64,000 nucleotides of DNA from the NCBI RefSeq assembly GCF_042186555.1, contig NC_133334.1, forward strand, positions 18,867,018-18,931,017, in the 5' to 3' direction. Both the position numbers and the translations under genes were made by a program. The notes beneath the pieces are model-generated. The model saw only the letters and a list, made by a program, of their open reading frames with translations, was not told where the DNA came from and did not search any database. Positions 9,284 through 21,139 of the stretch are shown piece after piece; the stretch's first letter is position 1; every line of letters begins with the position of its first letter. The DNA is from Aquarana catesbeiana (taxonomy: Eukaryota; Chordata; Amphibia; Anura; Ranidae).

Positions 9284-11574
9284 GTTGTACATATTGTTTA
9301 AGTTTTCTGGCTAACCCATTTTTGTAAATTGGACAAAAACCCACCAGGAAGAGACAAAATAATGCTGAAAAAGTGAAGGAAGCAGCCATTTAATGTCTTA
9401 TAAATACACGTACAATCTGTCCTCTCTTCACTCCTGTAAGTGCTAATCAATACTGAGAGTATTTAAGGATACCTCCCCCCCTCAGGAATTTATGATTCAT
9501 TATGGAGCGTTTTCTTAATTTCACCCTCTGCAAGCCTGATTTCCTGGAATGCCTGCTCCGTTTCACCTTAGTCCTTCTGCTTTTCTATTCCTCAGTATAT
9601 CCTGAAGTGTGTGTTCCACCTACTGTATTTCATGGCTTGTTTGTCTGTATGAGGCAACCTGCGTCAGGTGCTTTCAGAAAAGTGTCCTTACATGACCATC
9701 TTCATCTTTATTCTTCTTCCTGAAGCCTGTTCATGTATTTTCTGTCCTTGCTTCCTCCTGTGTCCTGGCATACTCTTTTTTTTTTTTTTTTTATAGGTAA
9801 TGTAAGGTAAGTACTGGTGAATGCATTATGTTCTTCCATCAGTAGAATCCTAGCCTATGGACTTTTCTTTTTAGCTTTATGGATGTGTGCCATATTTGCT
9901 CTGTTGTCCTTACATCTGCCTCTCTATCTTCTGGTGAAGCTCACATTGGAGTATTTATGGCACCATCAAAAGCAACTGAAAGAATCAAGGCAGTCTACCA
10001 CCAACAAGGTCCACTCCATGTTCAGGGGTCAGGCTTGGAGACCATTAGCTACAGCAGTAAAGAGGCTCCCACTAACCAGCAGGATAAGTACACAAGCAGG
10101 TCAACCTGGTGGATGATGCAGGCTCACCAAAGGTGTAGGGTCCAAGCACTAACCAGTATACACCAGAGATCCTGGTGATGGGGATGGGTTTTGTTGGGTG
10201 TTAGTACCAGGTCTCTGTCCTCAGGATCGTCCCACCAGGAGGTGAGCAAGCTGGGGTCCAATAGCAGATATAGCAGGTAGGAATCAAACAGAAGTGTAGT
10301 CGGTAAACAAGCCAACGGTCGGTAACAAGTGGTTGCAGGTTTGGATAAAGTGGAAGCGTAGTCAAGGACAAGCCAATGGTTGGTAATAAGTGGTTGCAGG
10401 TTAGGATTTAGTGAAAGCTTAGGCAAGGAACAAGCTAATGGTCGGTAACGAGTGGTAGTGGAGATGAGGACAGCTGAAGTTAGTCAAAGGAGCAAGATAT
10501 CGGTTGGAGAGAGCACAATAATCTTTCAAACAGGAAGTGCAAAGCCATGTCTTAAATCTGGAAGTTCATGGGAGAAGCTAAGAGATCAAGGTTCATCAGA
10601 AACGAGACAAAAATGTCTAAAGGATCAGACAGGGAACTGTCCAGCATCTCTGGTGGTTTAGCAATAAGAGCCACTGTCGGACGCAGCAGAGACCATGGGT
10701 TTAGATCCCGGTCTTGACAGTCTAGCAAGACAATAAAAGATCAAATCTCCTTACTCTGCTGATTACCCATTGGTCATTACACCAGTGATGTCTCACGCAC
10801 TTATAATACTTGATTCCCTAAAATTGTTTTTCAATGTGTATGCAAACTCTTGGAAGAATATATATATTACCAACTATGTGTTTGTTGGTAATACCCTGAG
10901 CTATGTTTCGCCCTTTTACGTCCTTTCAGCCTAATATTAAATTGTTATAACAGCAGCTGGGAATTTCTGTGTAAAAATATTTTTACCCAATATGGCGCAG
11001 CAGCGCTGTCACACTGAAGACCCACTCCTGTAGTATTAGGCTACGCAAATTATATCCTCACACATCCAATACCTTTGACACCTCTATTGGAACCAAACAT
11101 CACAAGTGTAATTAACAGTAGCTCCTGATTGGGGAACGGTCAGCTGCCTCAGTTGGCCATTAATTTGCAACTGAGAGTACATCGTAAAAAAAGGACCAAC
11201 TGTCACTATTTGCCACAAGTGTCTCTGCAGGTTGAGGAAGTTAATGATTTCGCAAACCTTTGGTGGTCTGTCTTGAGGAAGGTGTTAGAAGTGTTGGACA
11301 TGTTGGCAGTTCCTTCATCAGGACTTAACCTTGTAGCCCGCTGTGGTAGCAGGTGACAATGCTAAAATGTTATTCTATTTTATAGCAAACTGCCAGCCTA
11401 GAGGCAAAAAAGCAGAAGGACGAAACATAAGGTATGTTATCAACATCTTTTTTTCTTCTAAGGGTTCAGAATAATTGTAAACCAGAGGTGTGCACCTTTT
11501 CCACATTATAAATCTACAAGCATTCGACAACTGTGAAGCCAATGAACAATGGTGCACCATGGACATTAAACCAG
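9284..11574. other. Intergenic sequence with no recognised gene
   Basis: I see no coding exon. A T-run at 9775-9793 and scattered imperfect repeats (GGTAACGAGTGG and GGTAACAAGTGG variants, 10310-10460) are visible. From about 10890 to 10935 the minus strand has GGCGAAACATAGC, a poor hammerhead-like remnant. GAGGAAGGTGTTAG and TTCCTTCATCAGGACTT near 11275-11330 also recall Penelope-type terminal text. The frames of 99-100 codons at 9817-10426 overlap on both strands and show no domain. Confidence 0.4.
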
Positions 11575-12735
11575 CCCCATTTCCTGCACACCTCCAGACC
11601 TCTGATCACCCCAGTTCCTGTGTAGTTCCTGTACCTTCACACCTCAACCCCAATTCCTGCACATCCAGACCTCAGATAAGCCCAGTTCCTGTACCATCAC
11701 ACCTCAGATCAACCTACTTTCTGCACATCCAGACCTCAGATAAGCCCAGTTCATGTACCTTCACACCTCAGATCAACCTAATTCCTGCACATCCAGACCT
11801 CAGATAAGCCCAGTTCCTGTACCATCACACCTCAGCTCAACCCAATTCCTGCACATCCAGACCTCAGATAAGCCCAGTTCATGAACCTTCACACCTCAGA
11901 TCTACCCAATTCCTGCACTTCCAGACCTTGGATAAGCCCAGTTCCTGTACCTTCACATCTCAAATCACCCCACATTCAGCACCCTAATATCTCAGATAAT
12001 CCCAATTTCATGAATCCCCAACTTCACACCTCAAATCAGCCTAATTCCTGCACATTCCCACCTCAGATCACCCCAGTTCCTGCACCTCACGCCACAGATC
12101 ACCCCAGTTCCTGTACCCTCACAACTTAGACCACCCTAAGTCCTGCACCTTCAAGCCTCAGATCACCCTAATTCCTAAACTATTACACTTTAGATTACCC
12201 AATTTCTGTACCTCCACCCCTCGGAATACCCCAATTCCTGCACTGTCACACCCCAGACCACCCCAATCCCTGCACCTTCTCAACCCAGATCACCCCATTT
12301 CCTGCACCTTCACACCTCAGATCACTCCAATCCCCGCACCCTCACATCTCAGATCAACCCAATTCCTGCACCTCTACAGCTAAGATCAACCCAATTCCTG
12401 CACCTTCACAACTCTGATCACCACAATTCCTACAACTTCACACCTTAGATCACTCCAATCCCCGCACCTTCACACCTCAGGTCAACCCCAATTCCTGCAT
12501 CTTCACACCTCAGATCAACCCAATTCCTTCACCTTCACACCACCCAAGTTCCTGCACATTCACACCTTGGAATACCTCAAGTTCTGCACCTTCACACCTC
12601 AAGTCACCCTAATTTCCTGCACCTTTACAACTCAGATCACATCAGTTCCTGTACCTTCAAACCTCAGATCACCACCAATTCCGGCATGTTTACAACTCAA
12701 ATCTGCTGCAATTCCTACACCAGAATCTCAGATGA
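11575..12735 (+). repeat. Minisatellite, about 32-bp period
   Basis: Tandem units of the form TTCCTGCACCTTCACACC followed by TCAGATCACCCCAA repeat through the whole interval with a period of 31-33 bp, giving roughly 35 copies. In the left third the units alternate between a CACATCCAGACC type and a CCATCACACC type, a two-unit higher-order pattern. Open frames here (such as 11490-11807 and 11881-12129) are read-through of the array. Confidence 0.9.
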
Positions 12736-12739
12736 TTTA

Positions 12740-14430
12740 CATGCATACTTGATACACCTGATGGTACTAGGTAAAGGAAGATGGTAGGCAGGCAGTGTTC
12801 TTCATATAACATCATCTGTAGCTGCAGGCAGGCAGCCCTACGCTAGTGCTGGGAAGAGGGCCAGCACCTGAACTTCAGTGACCCCAAGTGGGCCTCTCAA
12901 TTACATGATGGAGGTGGATGGACTGCAGGCGCGGTGTGGCAAGTTAGGCTTTCCAACGGACAACCTAGTAAGCTGTTAATAGCAGCCTATGGCTCTTTGT
13001 AGAGAGATAAGGGCCTCTTGAAGTCCTCTGGGGTACCAGTTCAAACCTTCACAGATGCCAGATGATGATCTTCTGGTTGCCACTGAAAATGACATAGTGT
13101 GCCCACCCTGGCACCCATGCCCTTGTTTGACTATCCCTGCCTTAAACTAATATTTTTTACCTTGTCTTGCCCATTCCATTTTTATGAACCACTTGAGTTC
13201 TTTTAACTGCCAAGGAAATGGTGACAAATGAAGGGGGTCCACATGGACATCCCAGGTGAATTTCAGCAACAATAACAACACTTGTTCTCATCACTTTTTG
13301 AAAGGCACCTACATGTTAATTTTCTGCTCGTGTTTACTTTGTGGTTTGCTCAGAGATGTGCCCCTTTGTGAATTGCCCTCTTCCTCGTTATTAATCACCC
13401 ACATCGTAAAAATAATAATTACCTGGCACTTCTCATTTATGTTTCCAAATTGTTTCCATTTCCTTTTTGTACTAATAAATGAAAGGTTCTCCTTGCATGA
13501 GTGACTACGCTATTTAAACAGTTTCATATTTGGCTGCACATTATTAATTATTGTGTTATCCTCAGTCAGCAGACACATGGACAATTATGACGCTGAAATG
13601 AATCCCCGGGGGCCTTTTTGCATGCCGAGCGATCGTTTCAGGAGGTTGCTGATGTTTCAGCTCACAAGAGGGGAAATCGGCTCCCAATTTGCAGGAGAAT
13701 TTTGCTCCATAAATTTGGTCTACCCTTCAAATCCGGGAAAACGCGACTAATTATCGCGCAGTTCCAAAAGTCGCCATTTTTTAGTCACTTTACGATAAAC
13801 TATTAATAAAAAATTTTCCCAGATCAGTGGCCCGCGCTCAGCCTTTTGGATAATTGCATGTTAAATCACCCAGAGATTAAAAATTTCCGCTGGTAAAGGC
13901 AAGAAAATGATAAAACGCCTGGCTCCGTGGCAAAAATAGGTGCAAGGTCGTGAAGACAATTTATAGAGGCTCTCCGCCTTACTGGTGAACTTCCGCATTT
14001 GTAAAGCCTAAATGGCAGAAGATTCTAAAAGGGATGAAATATTATATTCCCATATATAATGGATTTTAATGGTTTAATTCTGTCTCGGGTTCCATTTCTG
14101 TCTTTTCTGATTCTGGCTTATGTAATGGCAGCTGCAGAGGTTGCACAATTGGCTCCGCTCATCAAGGATGGGAGGGAGACTGGTGCTTCAATGTAGACCC
14201 TCTGCATCCTCTACACTGGTAAAGAGTTTATCGATTAGCTCACCTTAAAGTGGACTTTTTAAATTTAAAGTTCATATCAGCATGAATATCTGCATACTTA
14301 TGTGAAATCATCTAACATTGATCTAACAAGGATTTACTTGCCTTCCTTGTGGCCACTTCCAGGTTTCCCTGAAAGCTCTAATCACATACCCCTGGTGGCA
14401 ATGATGCCCCCCTGGGCTGCAACAGCATCA
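12740..14430. other. Low-repeat island, candidate conserved non-coding sequence
   Basis: From about 13250 to 14130 the sequence is non-repetitive with stretches such as TCGTTATTAATCACCC, TAATTATCGCGCAG and GATAATTGCATGTTAAATC, rich in homeodomain- and POU-like cores. No splice-flanked exon or known protein is seen in any frame. The rest is ordinary intergenic text. This is my best candidate regulatory island, on style alone. Confidence 0.3.
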
Positions 14431-15040
14431 GCACCTTCGGGGAAATTCTCATGAGCTTGTATGCAAAAGAGGAAACTCTGAGGGCTTGGCCAGGCTGAGT
14501 GACCCAATGACTTCCAGATTCACAAACAGGCCCACCGCTTTCACCCAGGAGCTCAGAGTATGGCCTGCCTGCCCCCACCCCCCACTTGTGTGCACATGCA
14601 CAGCTCATCAGGCCTGAGCAGGGCAGGGAGGTGATGTACTGGGCTGGATGGTGGAGGGGGGGGGAGCTGAGCAGGGAGTGCACTGCTGGAGGAAAGGGCT
14701 TGCTTCATCACCATGTGTAGATTAAACAGAAGATATAGAGGGCCTGGATCAGCTGGGAAGGGGCCCGTCCCAGGTCCTCTGAGAGCCTGGTTTCATGCCC
14801 TTTTCCCCCAGTGGTGCACTCTTTGCTTGCCCCACCCCCATCCACACCAATACAGCCCCTCCTCGCCCTGCTCAGGCCTGGTGAACTGTGCACGAGCACA
14901 CAAGGTGGGTGCAGGCAGCTGCGAGGTGAAAGTGGTGGGCCTGAATCTAAATCTGGAAGTCAGAGGGTCCCCCAGCAGGGTGACGTGGCAAGTGCTTTTC
15001 CCCAGCAACACAGTGCAAAACCTAATGCGACAGGTCTCAT
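14430..15040. repeat. Diverged foldback repeat
   Basis: About 14440-14700 and 14770-15035 are diverged reverse complements. Shared landmarks are CAGGCCTGAGCAGGGC with GCCCTGCTCAGGCCTG, GACTTCCAGATT with its complement, and AGGCCCACCRCTTTCACC with its complement. Frames of up to 130 codons occur on both strands because of this symmetry and are not genes. Confidence 0.75.
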
Positions 15041-15339
15041 ACAAGCCATGCCATCAAACATGCCATGTCATCAAAAAAATAAATAAAAAAATAGCCTTCT
15101 CCTGAGATTGTGCAAACAGACGAATGTAACGGCGCGTGTGCTCCATTAGTCTGGGAGGCGCAAAGAGCTCCCCATGATGTGCCCCTGGGGGTGGCATCCC
15201 AAGGGTGCCAGAAAAACACTATGGGTTTGGGACCCCACTGGCACTAAGTTATGACACTTGGTGCTTTCCTTGCACATGTCTCTTGAGTGGGCCTTATTTG
15301 CTAGCCCAGGGGCAAATTTTATACTCGACACCTTTTACT

Positions 15340-15740
15340 TATATATGTTTTTTATTTTTAATAAAACTACATGTGTGCTGTTTTTTTTTTATTATTATTA
15401 TTATTATACAGAGAGTGCAGGTTAATTAAGGCCTGACCTGGTGGCCTTTGGGCCTTATTTCCCTTCCTAATCAGGGGTCTCTCTTTGGGGAAACCTTCAC
15501 CAAGTACTTGGAGGACCAGCTTTGGCAGGTCCCTAAGAAGCAGGGCTTTGGCCTAAGTAGACCAGGGTATCTTTCCCCAGTCCAGAGCCTTGTGCCGCTC
15601 AAGGGGGTAGGGAGTGTGGGTTCTGGGATTAAAGCCCTTCCTCTTTGGAGGTTGGATCTATTTGTGCACTTTTCTTGTCTGCTGGAAATTCATGGTTCAC
15701 TTTTTTTTTCTTTTTGTTCACAGGGGATCGACTAAGGCCT
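15340..15740 (+). repeat. snRNA-like hairpin repeat, diverged copy
   Basis: This is homologous, in the opposite orientation, to 51640-52010. Shared order: T-run, GGCCTGACCT, AAACC..TTCACCAAGTACTTGG, a GGACC/GGTCC hairpin (about 15512-15531), then CCCTTCCTCTTTGGAGG, which corresponds to a UUCG-capped hairpin in the other copy. It has no coding frame of note. Confidence 0.5.
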
Positions 15741-15784
15741 GCAGCATAGAGCTCCGTAAATAAAAAAAATTAAAAAAAGGTGGT

Positions 15785-16030
15785 TCAGGATGTACATTTG
15801 GCTGTTGGTGCATGAAGGAATGGATTGGATGGCTCTGACCACTTCCTGAAATGTGGAATAAGCATCCTTTTTTTGGGATAGGTGATGGAATGAGACATGT
15901 GAATACCTTATGTTCTAAGAAAGCTTTGCTGTGCTACACAATGATTTGGTTGGGGGACTTTTTGACTCCTTTAGCCCCTTCTCACCAGTACCTGTATGGT
16001 TATACTGTCTGCTTAGGTTCCAAGTCCTTC
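15785..16030 (+). repeat. Direct duplication, copy 1
   Basis: Text such as GGAATGAGACATGTGAAT, TTGGTTGGGGGACTTT and GTATGGTTATACTGTC is found again at 16930-17150. The two copies lie in the same orientation about 1.1 kb apart, separated by hAT miniatures, and are diverged with small gaps. It looks like an old dispersed repeat or local duplication. No gene. Confidence 0.7.
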
Positions 16031-16077
16031 TCTATAGAAGTCATTGTTTCCATATCTTGCACCGATGATGGCCTAGA

Positions 16078-16877
16078 ACTTTGGTCTCCATACTGTGGCC
16101 TGCAGGCTGGCCTGCCATTATCTGGCCATTGAGGCTTCCTCTAACAGATATGAGCACTATTCCCACTGGCATAAATGATGAAACATTATGTCTTTCACTG
16201 ACAATAATTACTGGGCACCAATCCTCCCATGGATACCAATGACAGGACACGGTTCCTCCCACTGACCACAGTGACGGGGGGAGGGGGGACACCGTTCCTC
16301 TCAATGACCCCAGCGACGCGGGCACCGTTCCTCCCATGACACCCATTATGGGGCATTATTCCTATCAATAATACCTATTATGGGGCACAATTCCACTTCC
16401 TACCAACCACAGTTGCTATGTAACTTTTTTACTCCCACTGAGCACAGTGTGGTCCCCCTAAAAAAGGGATCTCCAAATTTTCTAAACAAAGGGGCCAGTT
16501 TACTGTCCTCCAGACGTTAGGAGGGCCGGACTGTGGTCAGTGTGGAATAAGTGGCAGCAATCATTGATGCCAGTTGGAGGAATTGTGTCCCTTTGTTGGT
16601 GTCATTGGTCAGACATAGCGCCCCATCATTGGTCAGAAATAGCGCCCCCCATCATTGGTGTCATTGGGAGGAATTGTGCCCCATCTTTGGTCTCAGTGGA
16701 AGGAATTGTGCCCCATTGTTGGTGACAATGGGAACAATTGTGCCCAATGGACAGTGGGAGGAATTATGGCCCAAGGGCCGGATAAAAGAAATTAAAGGGC
16801 CACCGTTTGGAGACCTCTGCCCTAAAGTCTGAAGGACAGTAAACTGCCCTTTGTTTAAAAAGTTTAGAGACCCCCCT
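16078..16877 (-). mobile_element. hAT miniature element, outer copy of a self-nested pair
   Basis: The left end is GGTCTCCATACTGTGGCC and the right end GTTTAGAGACCCCC, the same family as 8068-8313. The interior is a minisatellite of 35-40 bp units around GGGCACNRTTCCTCCCA. Another member of the same family is inserted at 16464-16819. Confidence 0.75.
16464..16819 (+). mobile_element. hAT miniature inserted in its own family member
   Basis: The ends AAGGGATCTCCAAATTTTC and CCGTTTGGAGACCTCTG are flanked by CCCTAAAA (16456-16463) and CCCTAAAG (16820-16827), matching 7 of 8. The interior holds units around CATTGGTGTCATTGGGAGG. It lies opposite in orientation to the outer copy. Confidence 0.8.
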
Positions 16878-16929
16878 AACAGGTGTATGCATTTTGTAAT
16901 AAATTGCTATATTTGTCCATGTTTCCACT

Positions 16930-17150
16930 GTCCACCAGCAGTTGTGGATGTTCTGGCTGTTGGAGTATAAGGGAATGATTTGCATGGCTCTGCCCACTGT
17001 CCCGGAAAAAAGGAATAGTCCTTTTACGAATATGTAATGGAATGAGACATGTGAATGTGTTCTGTTCTAAGAAGACTACCATGCTATGCACTGATTAGGT
17101 TGGGGGACTTTCTGGTTCTCACCATCACCTCTATGGTTACATTGTCATTG
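16930..17150 (+). repeat. Direct duplication, copy 2
   Basis: This pairs with 15785-16030, sharing GGAATGAGACATGTGAAT and GGTTGGGGGACTTTCTGG. See copy 1 for details. Confidence 0.7.
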
Positions 17151-17740
17151 TAAATCAAAGGAAATGTTTTCTTGGAGATCTTCTCAAAGAAGGACATGGT
17201 TTGTTACATTGTAAGCGTTCCTTTCACACGGGTATCGGGGTTTTCAGCTGCCCTGATGGAACTGGAGTTTCAATAACATTATGTGACATGATGACAGTGA
17301 CGGAGAGAATTCGGCACATGGATACGTGCGGGAAAAATCAATATGGATGAGCCCCTAGGGTGGCCGGCAACCTCGTCCTATTTATAGCCGCTCAGATATG
17401 GACAATATATCACCAGTGACAGATACAGGACAATGTGTGTAAATTTATTCCGGGAAAAATGAAATGTCGAGACAGGCTGCTGTTTAAGTGTATGTGTCAG
17501 TATGGAAATGTCACCGTGTATCCTAATAGGAGGAATAATAATAAAAAAAAAAAAAAAAAAAAAAAACTGGGGCATTTCCTGACAACCGGATAGAGAAGGT
17601 GGAAAATGGAGCGCTATGAAAACATGGGCGGATATTACTACGTACAGGCAGAGGTACAAAATCCACCTCAAAGCCAGGCTGAGATAAAAAGAAGATACAT
17701 TGAAGGCAAAAATGTACAAGAATACACACAATGCTACTTT
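17151..17740. other. Intergenic, no gene seen
   Basis: Unremarkable sequence with a long A-run at 17544-17566. The 117-codon frame on the minus strand runs through the T-complement of that run and is not a gene. Confidence 0.4.
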
Positions 17741-18360
17741 GTTTCAAGCAACACTAAAACATTGAGGGGCTTTTGCACACCAAGTGCGGTGCGAGAACAT
17801 TCGCAAAAATCACACGTTTTCCTGCACCACATAAAAATGCGCTGCCTTCTGCAGATGTGCGCTGTTTGCCATTACTTCTTAATGGCAACCCCATGCATCT
17901 GGCAAAACGCACAGTACCGCGCAAATTTTAAACACCCACCTGTACTACTTTTTGCGCACTCCTGTGAGTTTGGAAGCCTGTTGAAATTAATGGGCTACAG
18001 ACACACATGGTAATGCGCAAAAAAACTTGAACGCACCCACCTTGGTGTCAACAACCATAGGCTTCCTTCACATATGTGCGTTGTGGGAATGCGTGCATTC
18101 CATCAACGCACAAAAAGCAGGGCGTCCTTTTGCAGAATCCCTAATGGCACCACTACGCATCTTTTTATTGTGTGCTCAAACCATGGGATTTTTCAAAATA
18201 GGTCAGGGGCTTCTTTTGAACATTTCTTGCATGTAGGGCAGCCCATTGAAATGAGTGGACTGTGCATGAATGCGCAGAAACATACAAAGAAGATAGCGCG
18301 CACACACCGCTGCACCTCTGAACGGAGGATTCATGTAAATACACACACAAAAACATGCAC
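17740..18360. repeat. Dispersed ranid-type repeat rich in GCGCA/TGCGC
   Basis: Repeated motifs GCGCA, TGCGC, ATGCGC and CCCATTGAAATGAGTGG occur throughout. Similar text is seen at 7460-7680 and 31620-31680. No recognisable protein is coded. The frame 17606-18013 crosses its edge and is discounted. Confidence 0.45.
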
Positions 18361-18690
18361 TTAAGGGTGTGCCTCTTGCCCACCTTGACCCCCCAGGGTG
18401 TGACACTCCTGACAGGGACAAGACTCAAACATGGACCACCTAGCCATAAAAGACCTGGCAGATCCCTCACCTCATGGCAAACCCGGTTTCAGGGGAGGAA
18501 GGAACCAAATAGCCACACATCCGCCCCACTAGACTTTAGGGTAGGACCGAGGACCCACATCCTCCAAGCGAGATAGAAATAAAATATATATAGTGCCAGT
18601 GCAGGTGCACTGGCTTGGTCCTGAGGCCTGGTAGCCCCAGACCTAGCCCATAGAGACTCTGTGCCCAAAAAAGCAAGTGATGTGGCCAGG
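18360..18690 (-). repeat. snRNA-like hairpin repeat, diverged copy
   Basis: On the minus strand GGTCCTCGGTCCTACC, ATGAGGTGAGGGATCTGCC and TTTTATGGCTAGGTGGTCC correspond in order to the better copy at 51711-51930. Hairpins are decayed. Neighbouring text to 18950 may be part of the same unit. Confidence 0.4.
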
Positions 18691-19280
18691 TGCCTTTTCA
18701 CACTATGGGGTTTCCAAACCCAAACTAAGAGTGCTCTCAGGGGGCAAAGACACCATGGATTCTCTGCCTTTCCCAACCCATGGCCAGACAAGGTAGACCC
18801 ATTCCAGTCAGGAGGCACTGGGCTCCTCCCATCTACTCTGGTGCCCTACATCCCCTGGACACCATGGTTTTTGTTCCAGCCAATATTAGCCTTCAGATCC
18901 AACAGTGATACGATACACCAAGCCATTCCTACCAAAAAGTCAGATTGATGGTGCAATACCACTACTGGACACAGATAAAAAAAACAGATTTTTTTTTTTT
19001 TTTTTTTCACTTGAAGTCCCACAGTGTAGTAAAGCACTCACATAACTTTTCACCTCAGTACATACATTTAGCACTCAAAAAAGGGGGCACAGGAAGTACG
19101 TCATTGCCCTCCACTGAGTAGAAAGGACTCCAGCCCTCATTCCCTAGGGTGCAAGAGACTGGGGTACTCACTGGTTCACCCAGCTGCGATAAGGAAGACC
19201 TCTTTCATTCAGGAGGCCATTTCTACAAGCTCCAATGCATGTCCAATCCAACAAACTGAGTGTGCATCTGGGAAAAGATA
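18690..19280. repeat. Repeat mosaic, including another snRNA-like fragment
   Basis: A T-run at 18991-19008 is followed at 19080-19220 by GGGGTACTCACTGGTTCACCC, similar to 20270-20290. No gene is seen. Confidence 0.35.
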
Positions 19281-19281
19281 G

Positions 19282-19470
19282 TGGTGGAGATCCACATTGT
19301 TAGGCAAATTTGAATAATCCCGCATCCCATGGTCAATCAGAAAGGAGTATTCAAATTAGGGGGTCCATGATCCTCTGCAAGAGTCCAAACACTCTCCCTA
19401 ATGTGCACCAAGACCAAACAGAGTGCAGGTCAACTATAGGTGCCATTCAAGTTCAGACATTTAGCCTGCC
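19282..19470 (-). repeat. Dispersed repeat, family A, copy 1
   Basis: ACACTCTCCCTAATGTGCAC and CAGAGTGCAGGTCAACTATA are complements of copies 2 and 3 at 20398-20620 and 21702-21915. The three copies lie within 2.7 kb, the first inverted relative to the other two. Confidence 0.8.
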
Positions 19471-19563
19471 CATAGCATGGTTTGAATTTTAGCTGGTTCC
19501 CAATGAACCAGCTATGACTTGAACAATCTATGGCTGACCTTAAAGGGTTGAGGTTTCCCTTAA

Positions 19564-20180
19564 CCACTTTTTGCCTGGGCTACAGTGCAAGCTAACTTTG
19601 CTGGAAGGTTGTATATAGACATCCTCCTATGATCACTGGGTCCTTTGGATTCAGCTGCTCACAGATTGAGGGTAAAAGACCAATTCAAGGTGGCCTTTTA
19701 CCATATGTTCATGAATGTAGGTACAAGCTAGTTATTGGCTTTTCTTTCCTCATTGACAGCAGGAGCGAAGAAGATTGTTGATAACTGACTTGTAGTTCAA
19801 GGGACATCAGCACTGATTATATATCAGTGCAGGAGAAAAAAAATTTTACAAACTATGAAAAAAAATAAAAATTTTAAAAAATTTTACAAACTATGAAAAA
19901 AAATAAAAATTTTTTTTTCAAAATTGTAGTTCTTTTTTTAATTTCTATAGAAAAAAAATAAAAAACCCAGTGGTGATTATAATACCACCAAAAATAATGC
20001 TCTAGTTATGTGAAAAAAATTGATAGTAATGTCATATGGCTATAGTGTAGTATGACTGCGCAATTAACGTTATTTGCTTCTCCAGTTTCTTATCTTTAAC
20101 ATTGCAAGTTAACACTTTTTTATTTTTAAGCCTTTGTGAAACTCAGAATAACATCTGTGCAAACCAAAAAAAAATAAATA
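19564..20180. mobile_element. TTAA-type ranid repeat, fragment
   Basis: This starts CCACTTTTTGCCTGGGC after TTAA (19560-19563). It shares with 31190-31370 and 57830-57910 the 3' text ATACCACCAAAA, CTCTAGTTATGTG and GACTGCGCAATTA. AT-rich runs fill 19840-19970. The right boundary is unclear. Confidence 0.5.
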
Positions 20181-20199
20181 CAAAAAAGCAGCCAGAGTA

Positions 20200-20370
20200 T
20201 ACACATGGTCATTCTCCAAAGAGAAAGGAGCCTTAGCCTGATATCATGGGGCACAAGATTCCTGGCAGGGACTAAAGATACCTCACTGGTTCACCTAGCC
20301 AAAACCAGATTGACCCCATGTACTAGGAAGGAGTCCCCTGAAGGCACACCCTATAAGAGAGGGCAAACTA
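20200..20370 (-). repeat. snRNA-like hairpin repeat, diverged copy
   Basis: GAAAGGAGCCTTAGCCTGAT, CACCTAGCCAAAACCAGATT and GAGTCCCCTGAAGG align in order with 51725-51870. The GGTNNA..CCAAAA..TNNACC hairpin is partly kept. Confidence 0.55.
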
Positions 20371-20397
20371 TGCATTGAAAGAGAAAAAAAAAAAAAG

Positions 20398-20620
20398 CAG
20401 CTATAGTTGACCTGCACTCTGTTAGGTCTTGGTGCACATTAGGGAGAGTGTTTTTGACTCTTTCGGAGGATTATGGTTCCCCTAACTTGCATACTCATTT
20501 CTGATTGACAACGGGATTAGTCATTTAAATCTATGCAAATTTGCCTGACAATGTAGATTCTCCACCTTCTCCAATTATCCCACCCAGAAGAAACCCCTAT
20601 CTTTTCCCAGATGCCCGCTC
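20398..20620 (+). repeat. Dispersed repeat, family A, copy 2
   Basis: CTATAGTTGACCTGCACT, TTAGGGAGAGTG and CAAATTTGCCTGACAATGT are shared with 21702-21915 and inversely with 19282-19470. No coding frame. Confidence 0.8.
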
Positions 20621-21130
20621 GGTTTGTTGGATCGGACACGCATTGAGCTGTATCGGGATGGTTCATCCCACCCACCATCACCCAGCTTCCACTGTGTGGC
20701 GTACTTTTGGACCTTATCTTCACCACTTAGGGAGAGCAGTTTATCTAATTTATATATTAGAAAACTGGCTGATATCTTTGTAATTTTTAATGACAGAATA
20801 AAGTTTTTTTTTTGTAATTTTAATTACAATTTCATTTAATTCTTTTTGTAATAAAATTGTTTTTGTTCTTACTTTAATGAAAAAAAAAATTTTTTAAAAA
20901 TGTATATTTTATGGCAGGGCTCTCCCTAAGTTTAATGCCTTCCTGATGATGATGGTGCTGCACTAACATGAGTGAGACAAGCCTGTGGAATATGTGTTCC
21001 TGAAGGGGCAGTCTAGCGGGGTGCTTACTGTGAGTTTTTTATTTCTGGCTGAAAAGCTCTCAATGGTCTTGCACCAGAAGAACTTATCCATCTCCCTATT
21101 ATATTTGTTACTGTACTTTCTTGCTTCCGA
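20621..21130. other. AT-rich intergenic sequence, no gene seen
   Basis: Ordinary text and T- and A-runs between 20800 and 20910. Short frames are low complexity. Confidence 0.4.
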
Positions 21131-21139
21131 AATTAGTAG

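Noticed and set aside
10890..10935. Another hammerhead ribozyme on the minus strand
   Set aside because: GGCGAAACATAGC keeps GAAAC, but the cleavage triplet and the CUGANGA box are both lost. Too weak to call.
14713..15105. 130-codon plus-strand frame and its minus-strand counterpart
   Set aside because: They lie in the arms of a foldback and appear on both strands because of the symmetry.
17606..18013. 135-codon plus-strand frame as a host gene
   Set aside because: It crosses into a dispersed GCGCA-rich repeat, shows no domain, and has no splice or codon signal I can see.
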